Source: Sphaerotilus uruguayifluvii (GTDB lineage Bacteria; Pseudomonadota; Gammaproteobacteria; Burkholderiales; Burkholderiaceae_C). Taken from it: 64,000 nt of DNA. The notes under the pieces are model-generated. The model saw only the letters and a list, made by a program, of their open reading frames with translations, was not told the DNA's origin and did not search any database. Each line of letters starts with the position of its first letter. Within the stretch, counting starts at the first letter, position 1. Positions 1-10,135 of the stretch are shown piece after piece. The DNA lies in contig NZ_JABSNM010000023.1 of the NCBI RefSeq assembly GCF_013294065.1, positions 1-64,000 of the forward strand. The letters are read 5' to 3'. A program made the translations under genes and the position numbers.

Positions 1-330
1 GACATGCGCGAGGCGCCGAGCCGGGTGATCATCAAGGAGCTGCTGGCGCGCGGCGCCAAGGTGCAGGCCTATGACCCGGTGGCGGCCACCGAGGCGCAGC
101 GGGTGATGGAGGGCTGGGCGGGCCTGAGCTACGCCGAGAGCCAGAAGCAGGCGCTGGAAGGCGCCGACGCGCTGCTGATCGTCACCGAGTGGAAGGAATT
201 CCGCACGCCGGACTTCGACGACCTGCGCAACAGCCTCAAGGACAGGATCGTCTTCGACGGTCGCAACCTGTACGAGCCGGAACTGATCCGCTCGTTCGGG
301 CTGGAGTACCACTCGATCGGCCGGCGCTGA
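1..330 (+). CDS. ugd: UDP-glucose 6-dehydrogenase, C-terminal fragment
   Basis: This is the last 109 codons of a UDP-glucose/GDP-mannose dehydrogenase; the start lies outside the window. The enzyme oxidises UDP-glucose to UDP-glucuronate in the cytoplasm, supplying sugar for exopolysaccharide or capsule. The visible part is the C-terminal UDP-binding domain: a Rossmann-like strand with VQAYDPVA, the strand ADALLIVTEW followed by KEFRTPDF, and VFDGRNLYEP. These are typical of the family's closing segment. It ends in TGA and is followed by a strong hairpin terminator. A related nucleotide-sugar dehydrogenase of the same superfamily cannot be excluded from the fragment alone. Confidence 0.88.
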   Translation, partial: DMREAPSRVIIKELLARGAKVQAYDPVAATEAQRVMEGWAGLSYAESQKQALEGADALLIVTEWKEFRTPDFDDLRNSLKDRIVFDGRNLYEPELIRSFGLEYHSIGRR

Positions 331-374
331 GCGGCCGGACACCGGAGCGCGGGCCGACACCGGCCCGCGACGAC

Positions 375-400
375 AAGGGGCGCCTCGGCGCCCCTTCTTC
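375..400 (+). terminator. Rho-independent terminator after ugd
   Basis: A perfect 10-bp inverted repeat (AAGGGGCGCC, 2-base loop, GGCGCCCCTT) followed by CTTC. It lies 45 bp after the ugd stop. Because the stem is symmetric with T-rich sequence on one side and A-rich on the other, it could also serve the convergent barrel gene that ends at 427. Confidence 0.7.
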
Positions 401-426
401 ATGCATCCGGCATGCGCTCAGCGCAC

Positions 427-1635
427 TCAGCGCAGGTAGATCTGGCCGGAGCAGCTGTAGGTGGTGACCTTGAACTGGCGCGTCAGCAGCTGGGTGGCAT
501 CGGAGGCGCTGCGGTTGGCCCAGGTCACGCCGCAGCCCAGGTCGATGTTGCGCATCAGCTCGTAGCTGATGTTCAGCCCCAGGCTGGTGGTGCGGTCGCT
601 CGCGCTGACCGGCACGATGCCGACGACCGTCAGGAAGGTCTGGTCGAGCGATCGGCGTGCGTAGGCCAGATTGCCGCCGACCGAGATCTTCGAGGTCGCC
701 TGCCAGTTCGCGTTCAGCGACAGCGTGGTGCTGATCTCGGTGCGGTTGCCCCCGTTGATCGACAGGGAGCCCAGCGCGTAGTCGTAGCTGGCATCGCTGT
801 TGTCCCGGGTCAGGCGCAGCGCGGTCGACAGCTTGCCAGTCGGTTTCCAGGTCCAGCCAGCCGTGCCGGTCCAGGTCCGGTTCGTTCGATTGCTCTGCAG
901 CGACTCCGACCTCGTCATGCTGAGCCGCGCGTCATAGCTGCTCGCTCCGCCGTCGCTGGCCCAGGCCAGCAGATCCAGGTCATTGCGATCGAGCTTCACG
1001 CCGGAATCGACGTAGTCGACCTTGCCGCGGCGCAGGCTGGCCCCCAGCGTCAGACCGCTGGCAGGACGGTAGCGCAGACCGGCATTGACCGAGGACTGGT
1101 CGTAGTTGTTGCCCTTGTAGTTCGAGGCGCTGTAGCGGATCTGGTTCGTGGCAGCGCCCGCATCGAAGGACCACATCGTCGACCCCAGACCGATCTGGCC
1201 GCGTGCATTGAGCGCGCGGGTCGTCAGCAGGTTGCGCTCGCCGGTCGAATACAGGTTCTGGTCCTTGGGCAGGCTCTGCGCGGCCTGGAACGAGATCTGT
1301 CCGGAGATGTGCTCGACCGTCTCGAGGTCGAGCTTCGTGTCGAGCGAATAGTCGGTGTGGTTCAGGTAGTCGAGGCTGCTGTAGCGGTTGCTGTTGGCGC
1401 TGACGCTGGCCGACAGACGCTGGCGGCTGATCGGCTGGTCCAGGCCCAGGCGCACGCCGGTCGACGAGATGGTGTCGGACAGCGCCCGGTCGTCGGGGGC
1501 GTAGAAGACGTTGCTGTTGCGGGTGAAGGCCTGCGAGGCACCGATGTACCAGGGGCTGGTCTCGGCCTGGGCGGCCGGCAGGGCCAGCAGCAGCGCGGCG
1601 GTCAGCGGAACGAGGCGGACGGCAAGTCGGGTCAT
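427..1635 (-). CDS. Outer-membrane beta-barrel protein, exopolysaccharide-locus type
   Basis: A 402-residue exported protein. The chosen ATG gives a clean signal peptide (MTRLAVRLVPLTAALLLAL, predicted cleavage after AQA near residue 24) and has AGGGA about 8 bases upstream; an in-frame upstream extension has no such features. The mature part is rich in alternating polar/hydrophobic segments and aromatic-ended strands, and it ends in a strand closing with Y-L-R, all typical of a beta-barrel. It resembles putative outer-membrane porins of the BBP2/EpsL kind found in Burkholderiales exopolysaccharide gene clusters. Position beside ugd supports a role in polysaccharide export, but no substrate can be named. 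Convergent with ugd. Confidence 0.65.
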   Translation of the reverse strand: MTRLAVRLVPLTAALLLALPAAQAETSPWYIGASQAFTRNSNVFYAPDDRALSDTISSTGVRLGLDQPISRQRLSASVSANSNRYSSLDYLNHTDYSLDTKLDLETVEHISGQISFQAAQSLPKDQNLYSTGERNLLTTRALNARGQIGLGSTMWSFDAGAATNQIRYSASNYKGNNYDQSSVNAGLRYRPASGLTLGASLRRGKVDYVDSGVKLDRNDLDLLAWASDGGASSYDARLSMTRSESLQSNRTNRTWTGTAGWTWKPTGKLSTALRLTRDNSDASYDYALGSLSINGGNRTEISTTLSLNANWQATSKISVGGNLAYARRSLDQTFLTVVGIVPVSASDRTTSLGLNISYELMRNIDLGCGVTWANRSASDATQLLTRQFKVTTYSCSGQIYLR

Positions 1636-1789
1636 GGGCAATCCCTGGATGGTCTGGATCGGAGAGAGTCGGAACGGGTCGGGCCGGATGCTAATGCAGC
1701 GCCCGGCGCGATGCGCCATGTCCCGGATTCTGCGGTCCGGAACCTCGCGTTTCCAGTTCGGCCGCGACCGCGCCCGGCACTATGACCGC

Positions 1790-3952
<2,163 letters not shown>

Positions 3953-3963
3953 GTATCGGTCGT

Positions 3964-6900
3964 TCACTCGTGCCGTCCTGTCGCCGCGGCGGGGGACATC
4001 GCCTCCAGGCGCTGCCTGACCCCCTCCTGGATCCTGATCATTTCCGCCCGCAGGCCCTGCAGCAGCCCGGCCAGCGTGCGCGCGTCGCCGCCCTGGCGCA
4101 GCGCCTGATCGCATTCGGTGCACAGCGCCGACAGCCGCAGCGCCCCGAGGCTGGCCGCGGAGGAGCGCAGAGTATGCGTGACATGGCGCACCGCGGCCGG
4201 GTCCTGGCCGAGCGGGCCGGGATCGAGCATCGGCAGCATGCGGGTGATCGACGCGTCGAAGGCCTGCATCACCCGGCGCACCAGCTGGTTGCGCCCGTCC
4301 GGATCGAGGTCGTGCAGCCGGCGCATCGCCTGCGGATCGAGCAGCGGGGCGAGCTCGGCGCCGGGCTCCTCGTCGGGCAGGTCGAGCCGCAGCGAGCGCT
4401 CGATGCGGCCGAGCTCGTCGTCGAGGCGATCGGGCGCGAGCTCGCCCGGCAGCGTGCGCGCGGCCGCCTCGACGACCGCCCCGCCGCCCGGCCCGAGGCG
4501 GTCGCCCAGGAAGCGCCCGAGCACCGCCAGCAGCTGCCCCTGCCGGTAGGGCTTGGCCAGGTAGGCGTCGAAGCCCAGCGACAGGAAGCGGTCCTCGTCG
4601 CCCTCGAGCGCGTTGGCGGTCACCGCGATGACCGGCGTGCGCCGCGGCGTGACGAAGCGCCAGCGCGCGTCCGGGCCGCTGCGCAGGCAGCGCAGCGCCT
4701 CGATGCCGTCCATGCCCGGCATCTGGATGTCCATCAGCACCAGGTCGAAGCGGCGCTCGCAGAGCTGGCGCAGGCCCTCCATCGCCGAGCCGGCCACCCG
4801 CACCGCGCAGCCCAGGCGCTGCAGCATCTGGCCCATGACCTCCTGGTTGACCGGGTTGTCCTCGACCACCAGCACCGACGCGCCGAACTGCGGCACGACC
4901 AGCTCGCCGGCCGGGCGCACCTCGGCGCCGATGCCGAGAATGACCTGGCGCAGCTCGGTCTTGCGCACCGGCTTGTGCAGGAAGAGGTCGAAGCCGGCCT
5001 CGCGGGCGATGCGCGCGTCGTCGGGGGCCGCCACCGAGGACAGCAGCACGCGCCGCGCCTGCGCCGCCAGGCCCTCGGCGCGGATCTGCCGCGCCAGCGC
5101 GATGCCGTCCATGTCGGGCATGTGCCAGTCGATCAGCAGCAGGTCGAAGGGCGCGTCGCCGGCGTGCAGCGCCTGCTGGCGCAGCAGCGCCAGCGCCGGC
5201 TGCGCGCCGTCGGCCAGCGTCACCCGCAGCCCCCAGGCGCCGAGCAGGTTCTCCAGCACGGTGCGGTTGGTCTCGTGATCGTCGACGACCAGCACCTTCA
5301 GCCCCGGCATCGGCGCCCCGTCGTCCACCCCGCCCGCCCCGACCGACGCGGCCGGCCCGGACGGATCGGCCGCCGGCGTCCCGGTGGCCGGCACCGGCCC
5401 GGCCGGGATCGCGAAGCGGAACACCGAGCCGACGCCCGGCCGGCTCTCGACCTCGATGGTGCCGCCCATCAGCTCGACGAGCTGGCGCGAGATCGCCAGG
5501 CCCAGGCCGGTGCCGCCGTAGCGCCGTGCCATGCCCTCGTGCACCTGGGTGAAGGCGGTGAACAGGCGCGGCACCGCCTCCGGCGCGATGCCGATGCCGG
5601 TGTCGCGCACCTCGAAAAGAAGGGTCAGCGTGCCGGGATCGGCGCCGGCCGGGGCCGGCAGGCAGCTCAGCGCGACGGTCACGTCCCCGTGCTCGGTGAA
5701 CTTGATCGCGTTCGAGATCAGGTTGGTCAGCACCTGGCGCAGCCGCAGCGCGTCGGCGCGGATCACGGCCGGCAGGTCGGGCGAGTCGTGCAGCCCCAGC
5801 TCCAGGCCCTTCTCGTGCGCACGCGGCGACATCAGCTCCAGCGTGTCCTCCACCAGCGCGCGCAGGCCGAACTCGGCCGGCACCAGCTCGAGCCGGCCGG
5901 CCTCGATCTTCGCGAAGTCGAGCACGTCGTTGATGATCTCCAGCAGCGTCTCGCCGGAGCGGTAGACCGACTGCGCGAAGCGGCGCTGGCGCTCGTCGAG
6001 CCGCGTGCCCAGCAGCAGCTCGGTCATGCCGAGAATGCCGTTCATCGGCGTGCGGATCTCGTGGCTCATCGTCGCCATGAACTGGCTCTTGGCGCGGCTG
6101 GCGGCCTCGGCGGCGTCGCGCGCGGCCTGAAGCTGCAGCTCGCGCTCGCGCTCCTCGGTCACGTCGTCGAGCAGGCCGTAGACCCGCGTCTCGCCGCCGG
6201 GCAGATGGCGCACCCGGGTGCGCTGGCGCAGCCAGCGCAGGCCGTGCACCGGATGGCGGATGCGCAGCGTCAGGTCGCTGGCGCCGTCCTGGCGCTCCTG
6301 CTCGCGCTGGCGCTCGAGCAGCGGGCGATCCTGCGGCAGCACCCGCAGCGACAGCAGCCCGTCGGCCGGCCAGCTCGGCAGGCCCGGCAGGCCGAGCAGG
6401 TCGAGCACCCGCGCGCCGACATGGCCGGGCGCGTCCGGACGGCTGCTGGTGAAGAAGACGCCCTCGTCGATCGCCTCGACCAGCTCGCGGTAGCGCTCCT
6501 CGGACTCGCGCAGCTGCTGGGCGTCGCGCCGCTGCTGGGTGATGTCGCGCAGCTGGCAGATCAGCACCGTCGGGCGGCCGAGCCGGTTGCGCACCGCGAC
6601 ATGGCGGGCGCTGAAGAGCCGGTCGCCGTCGGCGCTGGCGCGGCAGAACTCGTGCTCGACCGCGCCGGCGCAGCCCAGCGCCTGCACCAGATGCGGCTGG
6701 AGCTGCGCCTGCACGCCGCCGCCCAGCAGCTCGTCGACCCCCCAGCCGCCGGCCTGCCCGCTCGAGGCGGCGAACTCCAGCTCGGCCTGGCGGTTCAGCG
6801 ACACGACCCGGAACTGCTGCGCATCGAGCACCACCAGGCTGATCGGGATGTGCTCGGTCAGCACCGCCAGCAGCGCGCGCCCCTCGTCGATGCCGAACTC

Positions 6901-7839
6901 GCGCTCCTTGCGGTCGGTCACGTCGCGGCAGACGCAGACCACCCGCGGCAGGCGCTCGACGGTGTCGATGACCACCCGCGCGTCGATCTCGAGCCAGTAC
7001 GGATCGCCCGGCAGCACGTCGTCGACGCCGCGCCGCGCGACGAACTCGCGCACGAAATCCTCGCCGCGCAGCAGGCATTCGCGCAGCATCAGCGCCGGCC
7101 GCACGTCGTCGCCGGCCGCCAGCCCCGGCAGCAGCTCCCACAGCAGCCGCCCGCGCAGCCGCGACGCCGCATGGCCGGTGACCTGGGCGAAGCCCGGATG
7201 CGCCCACTCGACGCGGCCGCGCGCGTCGGTGATGACCGCGCCGCGGCCGATGCGCGCGGCCAGCAGCTCGAGCCGCGCCAGCCGCTCGACGCCGAGCGCG
7301 ACCTCGTCGCGCAGGCGGTCGCGCTCGGCCAGATGCGCCAGCTGCAGGCCGATGGCGTCGAGCCGGCGCCACGGCGGCGACGGCAGCGGGGCCGGATCGT
7401 GCAGCTCCAGCGCCGCCACGAGGCGCCCGGCCTCGACGACCGGCAGCACCAGCACGCCGCGCACCGCGCCGGCCCGCCAGGGCGGCCCGGGCCGCTCGGC
7501 CGGCGCCTGCACCGGCGCACGGCGCGCCAGGACCTGCCCGAGCGCGGTCGCATCGCTGCGCACCGAGCGCAGGCTGTCGAGATCGATCATCTCCTCGCCG
7601 GCGCGGCCGCTGACCGGCCACGGCCGCACCAGCGCCGAACCGTCGGCCGCCTCGTCGACCCGCAGCAGCACAGCGCCGGTCGCACCGGTCCAGCGCCGCA
7701 GCTCCGGTGCGGCCAGGCAGAGCCCGTCCTGCAGCGACGCGGCCTGCTGCAGGCGGCGCGACAGCGCCAGCACGGCGTCGGACACAGCATCGTCAGGACC
7801 CTGCGCCGGATCGGACAGGGAGGCAGGAGAAGTCGGCAT
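3964..7839 (-). CDS. Soluble hybrid histidine kinase with two receivers and HPt
   Basis: A 1291-residue multi-domain sensor kinase without an evident membrane segment. Order: GAF-like region (about 30-190), three PAS domains (about 200-560), HisKA with phospho-acceptor His593 in [11 protein letters not shown], an HATPase_c domain with a DTGIGI box and a GGTGLGL box, a first receiver with Asp904 ([10 protein letters not shown]), a second with Asp1037 ([10 protein letters not shown]), and a C-terminal HPt with His1222 (HVTHTLRSS). A complete internal phosphorelay is therefore present. The ATG chosen (MPTSPAS) begins the family-like sequence; no strong Shine-Dalgarno is visible, and an in-frame start at 7941 would add 34 unconvincing residues. 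The REC-GGDEF-EAL gene immediately downstream is the likely output partner. Confidence 0.9.
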   Translation of the reverse strand: MPTSPASLSDPAQGPDDAVSDAVLALSRRLQQAASLQDGLCLAAPELRRWTGATGAVLLRVDEAADGSALVRPWPVSGRAGEEMIDLDSLRSVRSDATALGQVLARRAPVQAPAERPGPPWRAGAVRGVLVLPVVEAGRLVAALELHDPAPLPSPPWRRLDAIGLQLAHLAERDRLRDEVALGVERLARLELLAARIGRGAVITDARGRVEWAHPGFAQVTGHAASRLRGRLLWELLPGLAAGDDVRPALMLRECLLRGEDFVREFVARRGVDDVLPGDPYWLEIDARVVIDTVERLPRVVCVCRDVTDRKEREFGIDEGRALLAVLTEHIPISLVVLDAQQFRVVSLNRQAELEFAASSGQAGGWGVDELLGGGVQAQLQPHLVQALGCAGAVEHEFCRASADGDRLFSARHVAVRNRLGRPTVLICQLRDITQQRRDAQQLRESEERYRELVEAIDEGVFFTSSRPDAPGHVGARVLDLLGLPGLPSWPADGLLSLRVLPQDRPLLERQREQERQDGASDLTLRIRHPVHGLRWLRQRTRVRHLPGGETRVYGLLDDVTEERERELQLQAARDAAEAASRAKSQFMATMSHEIRTPMNGILGMTELLLGTRLDERQRRFAQSVYRSGETLLEIINDVLDFAKIEAGRLELVPAEFGLRALVEDTLELMSPRAHEKGLELGLHDSPDLPAVIRADALRLRQVLTNLISNAIKFTEHGDVTVALSCLPAPAGADPGTLTLLFEVRDTGIGIAPEAVPRLFTAFTQVHEGMARRYGGTGLGLAISRQLVELMGGTIEVESRPGVGSVFRFAIPAGPVPATGTPAADPSGPAASVGAGGVDDGAPMPGLKVLVVDDHETNRTVLENLLGAWGLRVTLADGAQPALALLRQQALHAGDAPFDLLLIDWHMPDMDGIALARQIRAEGLAAQARRVLLSSVAAPDDARIAREAGFDLFLHKPVRKTELRQVILGIGAEVRPAGELVVPQFGASVLVVEDNPVNQEVMGQMLQRLGCAVRVAGSAMEGLRQLCERRFDLVLMDIQMPGMDGIEALRCLRSGPDARWRFVTPRRTPVIAVTANALEGDEDRFLSLGFDAYLAKPYRQGQLLAVLGRFLGDRLGPGGGAVVEAAARTLPGELAPDRLDDELGRIERSLRLDLPDEEPGAELAPLLDPQAMRRLHDLDPDGRNQLVRRVMQAFDASITRMLPMLDPGPLGQDPAAVRHVTHTLRSSAASLGALRLSALCTECDQALRQGGDARTLAGLLQGLRAEMIRIQEGVRQRLEAMSPAAATGRHE

Positions 7840-8011
7840 GGGCGCGCTCGCGCGAGACGGTCGGGGTTTCTGGACGGCAGACTCCCCCGGGAACCGGGCG
7901 CCGCGGCCGCGGCCGCCGCCCGTGCGGGGTGCGCCGAGCATAGGTGCAGGCCGGGCCGGCGAATGCGCCGATGAAGCGGGGAACGCACACCCAGGCGCGC
8001 AATTTCCCCGG

Positions 8012-8027
8012 AGTTCCCGCCGGAACT
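8012..8027. repeat. Inverted repeat between divergent kinase genes
   Basis: AGTTCC and GGAACT flank CGCC, a perfect 6-bp inverted repeat with a 4-base centre. It lies in the 247-bp space between the two divergent kinase genes, about 60 bp before the membrane kinase start. It could be a regulator site or a small hairpin; nothing else supports a choice. Confidence 0.3.
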
Positions 8028-8072
8028 GTCACCGCCGGCGCCCCGCGCCGGGCCGGTGTCAGGTGCGATCCC

Positions 8073-8078
8073 TACAAT
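8073..8078 (+). promoter_or_regulatory. Possible -10 element of the membrane kinase gene
   Basis: TACAAT lies 8 bases before the ATG of the kinase at 8087, close enough that the transcript would have almost no leader. No convincing -35 is visible 16-18 bp upstream, so this remains a weak call. Confidence 0.3.
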
Positions 8079-8086
8079 CGCCGCCC

Positions 8087-9442
8087 ATGTCGTCGCCTCC
8101 GCCATCCCGTCCGGAATCGCTCCAGCGCGAGCCGGTGCCCTGGCCTCTGCCGGCCCGGCTGGCGGGCACGGTCGCGGCCGCGCTGCTGCTGCACCTGGGC
8201 ACGCACTGGCTGGCGGCACCGGCCGAGGCCCCGCTGCCGCTGGCCGGCGTGATCGCGCTGGTGGGCGCCGCCGCCGCGGCGCTGGTGGCGCTGCTGGTGC
8301 AGCTGCTGCGCCCGGCCCGCCCGCAGCCGCCCACGCCCGCCGGCGCCGGCGGCGAGTCGATGCTGGCCGGCGGCCCGGCCACCCGCGCCCCCGCGCAGCC
8401 ACCCGCGCTGCGCCTGCCGGTGGCGCAGCTGCTCGAGCTGCAGCGCCAGCTGCTGGGCGGCCTGCCGGGACCGGCCATGCTGATGCGCGCCGCCCGCGCC
8501 GACGGCACGGCCTGGCAGCTGCTCAGCGCCAACGAGATGGCCCGCGCGACGCTTCCGGCGCAGGGCAGCGTCGCGCTCGACCGCATGCTCGCCGAGCTGG
8601 TCGCCCAGGCCGGCACGCCGGGCGCCCGCGCGCGGCGCATCGACCTGCCCGACGGCAGCCTGATCCTGTGGCTGCCGCCGACGGCCGCCGCGCCCGCCGG
8701 CGGGGCGACACCCGCCGCCGCGCCGACCACGGCCGCGCCGGGCCCGGCCTCGGCCGAGGCCCGGGCCGCCGAGGACGACCGCGCCGCGATCGTCTACACC
8801 GTCTCGCACGACCTGCGCGCGCCGATCCGCGTCATCGAGGGCTTCACCCGCATCGTGCGCGAGGACTACGGCCACCTGCTCGACCGCGTCGGCAACGACC
8901 ACCTCGAGCGCATCATGGGCGCGGCCACGCGCATGAACGGCATGATCGACGCGCTGCTGGCGCTGTCGCGGCTGTCGACCCAGCCGCTGCAGTCGGTCGA
9001 GGTCGACCTGGGCGAGATGGCGCGGCAGATCGTCGAGGAGCTGCGCCAGCAGGCGCCCGAGCGCCAGGTCGAGGTGCGCATCGCCGACGGCCTGAGCGCG
9101 ACGGGCGACCCGGCGCTGCTGCGCATCGTGCTCGACAACCTGATCGGCAACGCCTGGAAGTACTCGTCGCGCCGCGAGGCCGCGCTGATCGAGTTCGGCC
9201 GCGCGCGCGATCCGGAGCGCGGCCGCGAGGCCTTCTTCGTGCGCGACAACGGCGCCGGCTTCGACATGCGCTTCGCCGGCAAGCTGTTCGGCGCCTTCCA
9301 GCGCCTGCACGGCGCCACCGAGTTCGCCGGCACCGGCGTCGGCCTGGCCTCGGTGCGGCGCATCCTGCGCCGCCACGGCGGCGACATCCGCGCCGAGGCC
9401 GCGGTCAACCAGGGCGCGACCTTCTGGTTCACGCTGGGCTGA
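8087..9442 (+). CDS. Membrane sensor histidine kinase
   Basis: A 451-residue kinase. Two hydrophobic segments near the N terminus (about 23-42 and 50-75) anchor it in the inner membrane with hardly any periplasmic loop, so the signal is probably sensed in the membrane or cytoplasm. A PAS-like stretch with Ala/Pro-rich linkers (about 85-230) follows. The phospho-acceptor is His241 in VSHDLRAPIRVIEGF, of the phytochrome-kinase-like HisKA kind. The HATPase_c domain shows NLIGNAWKYS, DNGAGFDM and GTGVGLA. No partner regulator is directly adjacent on the same strand; the ANTAR regulator immediately downstream is convergent. Divergent from the hybrid kinase gene. Confidence 0.85.
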   Translation: MSSPPPSRPESLQREPVPWPLPARLAGTVAAALLLHLGTHWLAAPAEAPLPLAGVIALVGAAAAALVALLVQLLRPARPQPPTPAGAGGESMLAGGPATRAPAQPPALRLPVAQLLELQRQLLGGLPGPAMLMRAARADGTAWQLLSANEMARATLPAQGSVALDRMLAELVAQAGTPGARARRIDLPDGSLILWLPPTAAAPAGGATPAAAPTTAAPGPASAEARAAEDDRAAIVYTVSHDLRAPIRVIEGFTRIVREDYGHLLDRVGNDHLERIMGAATRMNGMIDALLALSRLSTQPLQSVEVDLGEMARQIVEELRQQAPERQVEVRIADGLSATGDPALLRIVLDNLIGNAWKYSSRREAALIEFGRARDPERGREAFFVRDNGAGFDMRFAGKLFGAFQRLHGATEFAGTGVGLASVRRILRRHGGDIRAEAAVNQGATFWFTLG

Positions 9443-9451
9443 CGCCCGCGC

Positions 9452-10135
9452 TCAGAGTCCTCCGGCCAGCGCCAGCCGCTCCAGCGCGTCCACCATGCCG
9501 CGGCAGCTCTGCGCCAGCGGCCGGCCCTCCTGGCGCGCGAGCCGCTCCAGGCGCTGCAGCGCGGCGGCGCGGTCCAGCGAGAAGCGGTGCATCACGATGC
9601 CGATCGCGATCGCGACCATGTCGTCGAGCGGCTGCGGCTGCGCCGGCGCCTCGGCCGGCACGCGGGTGACCGCCGCCACCGGCACGGACTCGGGCGGCTG
9701 CAGCGCAGCGTCGCGCTGGCTGCGCACCTGCGCCAGCGCCTGCTCGACCGCCGGGATGATCTGCGCGATGTCGAGCGGCTTGACCAGCGAGGCCAGCGCG
9801 CCCAGCGCGCGGATCTGCGCCAGCGTCGCCTCGTCGGAGAAGGCCGACAGGAAGACGAAGGGCACCTGCAGCGCGTCGCGCAGGTAGCGCGCCACGTCGA
9901 AGCCGCTCATGCCGTCCATGCGGATGTCGAGCAGCGCCAGGTCCGGGCGGTGCTCGCGCGCCAGCAGGATGGCGTCGTCGCCGTTGTCGGCGTCGATGAT
10001 GTCGAAGCCGGCGTCGGCCAGCCCGTGCACCACGGTGGCCAGCACCAGGCGGTCGTCGTCGACGACGAGGATGCGGCCGCGCGCGGGTGCGGCCGGGCTT
10101 GCCGATGCGGGAGCTGCTGCGGGGCTGTCAGACAC
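9452..10135 (-). CDS. ANTAR-domain response regulator
   Basis: A 227-residue regulator with an N-terminal receiver (about 20-135, Asp70 in LALLDIRMDG, conserved Lys in ASLVKPLD), a Pro/Ala-rich linker, and a C-terminal segment (AIGIVMHRFSLDRAAALQRL) that fits the ANTAR domain. ANTAR regulators act by binding RNA hairpins and preventing transcription termination rather than by binding DNA. The GTG start is preceded by AGGAA at good spacing and overlaps the last 8 bases of the HisKA_2 kinase gene, so translation of the two is coupled. The RNA target is not evident in the window. Confidence 0.85.
   Translation of the reverse strand: MSDSPAAAPASASPAAPARGRILVVDDDRLVLATVVHGLADAGFDIIDADNGDDAILLAREHRPDLALLDIRMDGMSGFDVARYLRDALQVPFVFLSAFSDEATLAQIRALGALASLVKPLDIAQIIPAVEQALAQVRSQRDAALQPPESVPVAAVTRVPAEAPAQPQPLDDMVAIAIGIVMHRFSLDRAAALQRLERLARQEGRPLAQSCRGMVDALERLALAGGL

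Noticed and set aside
3970-7974. A 1334-codon open frame on the plus strand opposite the hybrid kinase
   Set aside because: Composition is Arg/Gln/His/Ala-rich without motifs, while the minus strand encodes a complete kinase with all catalytic residues.
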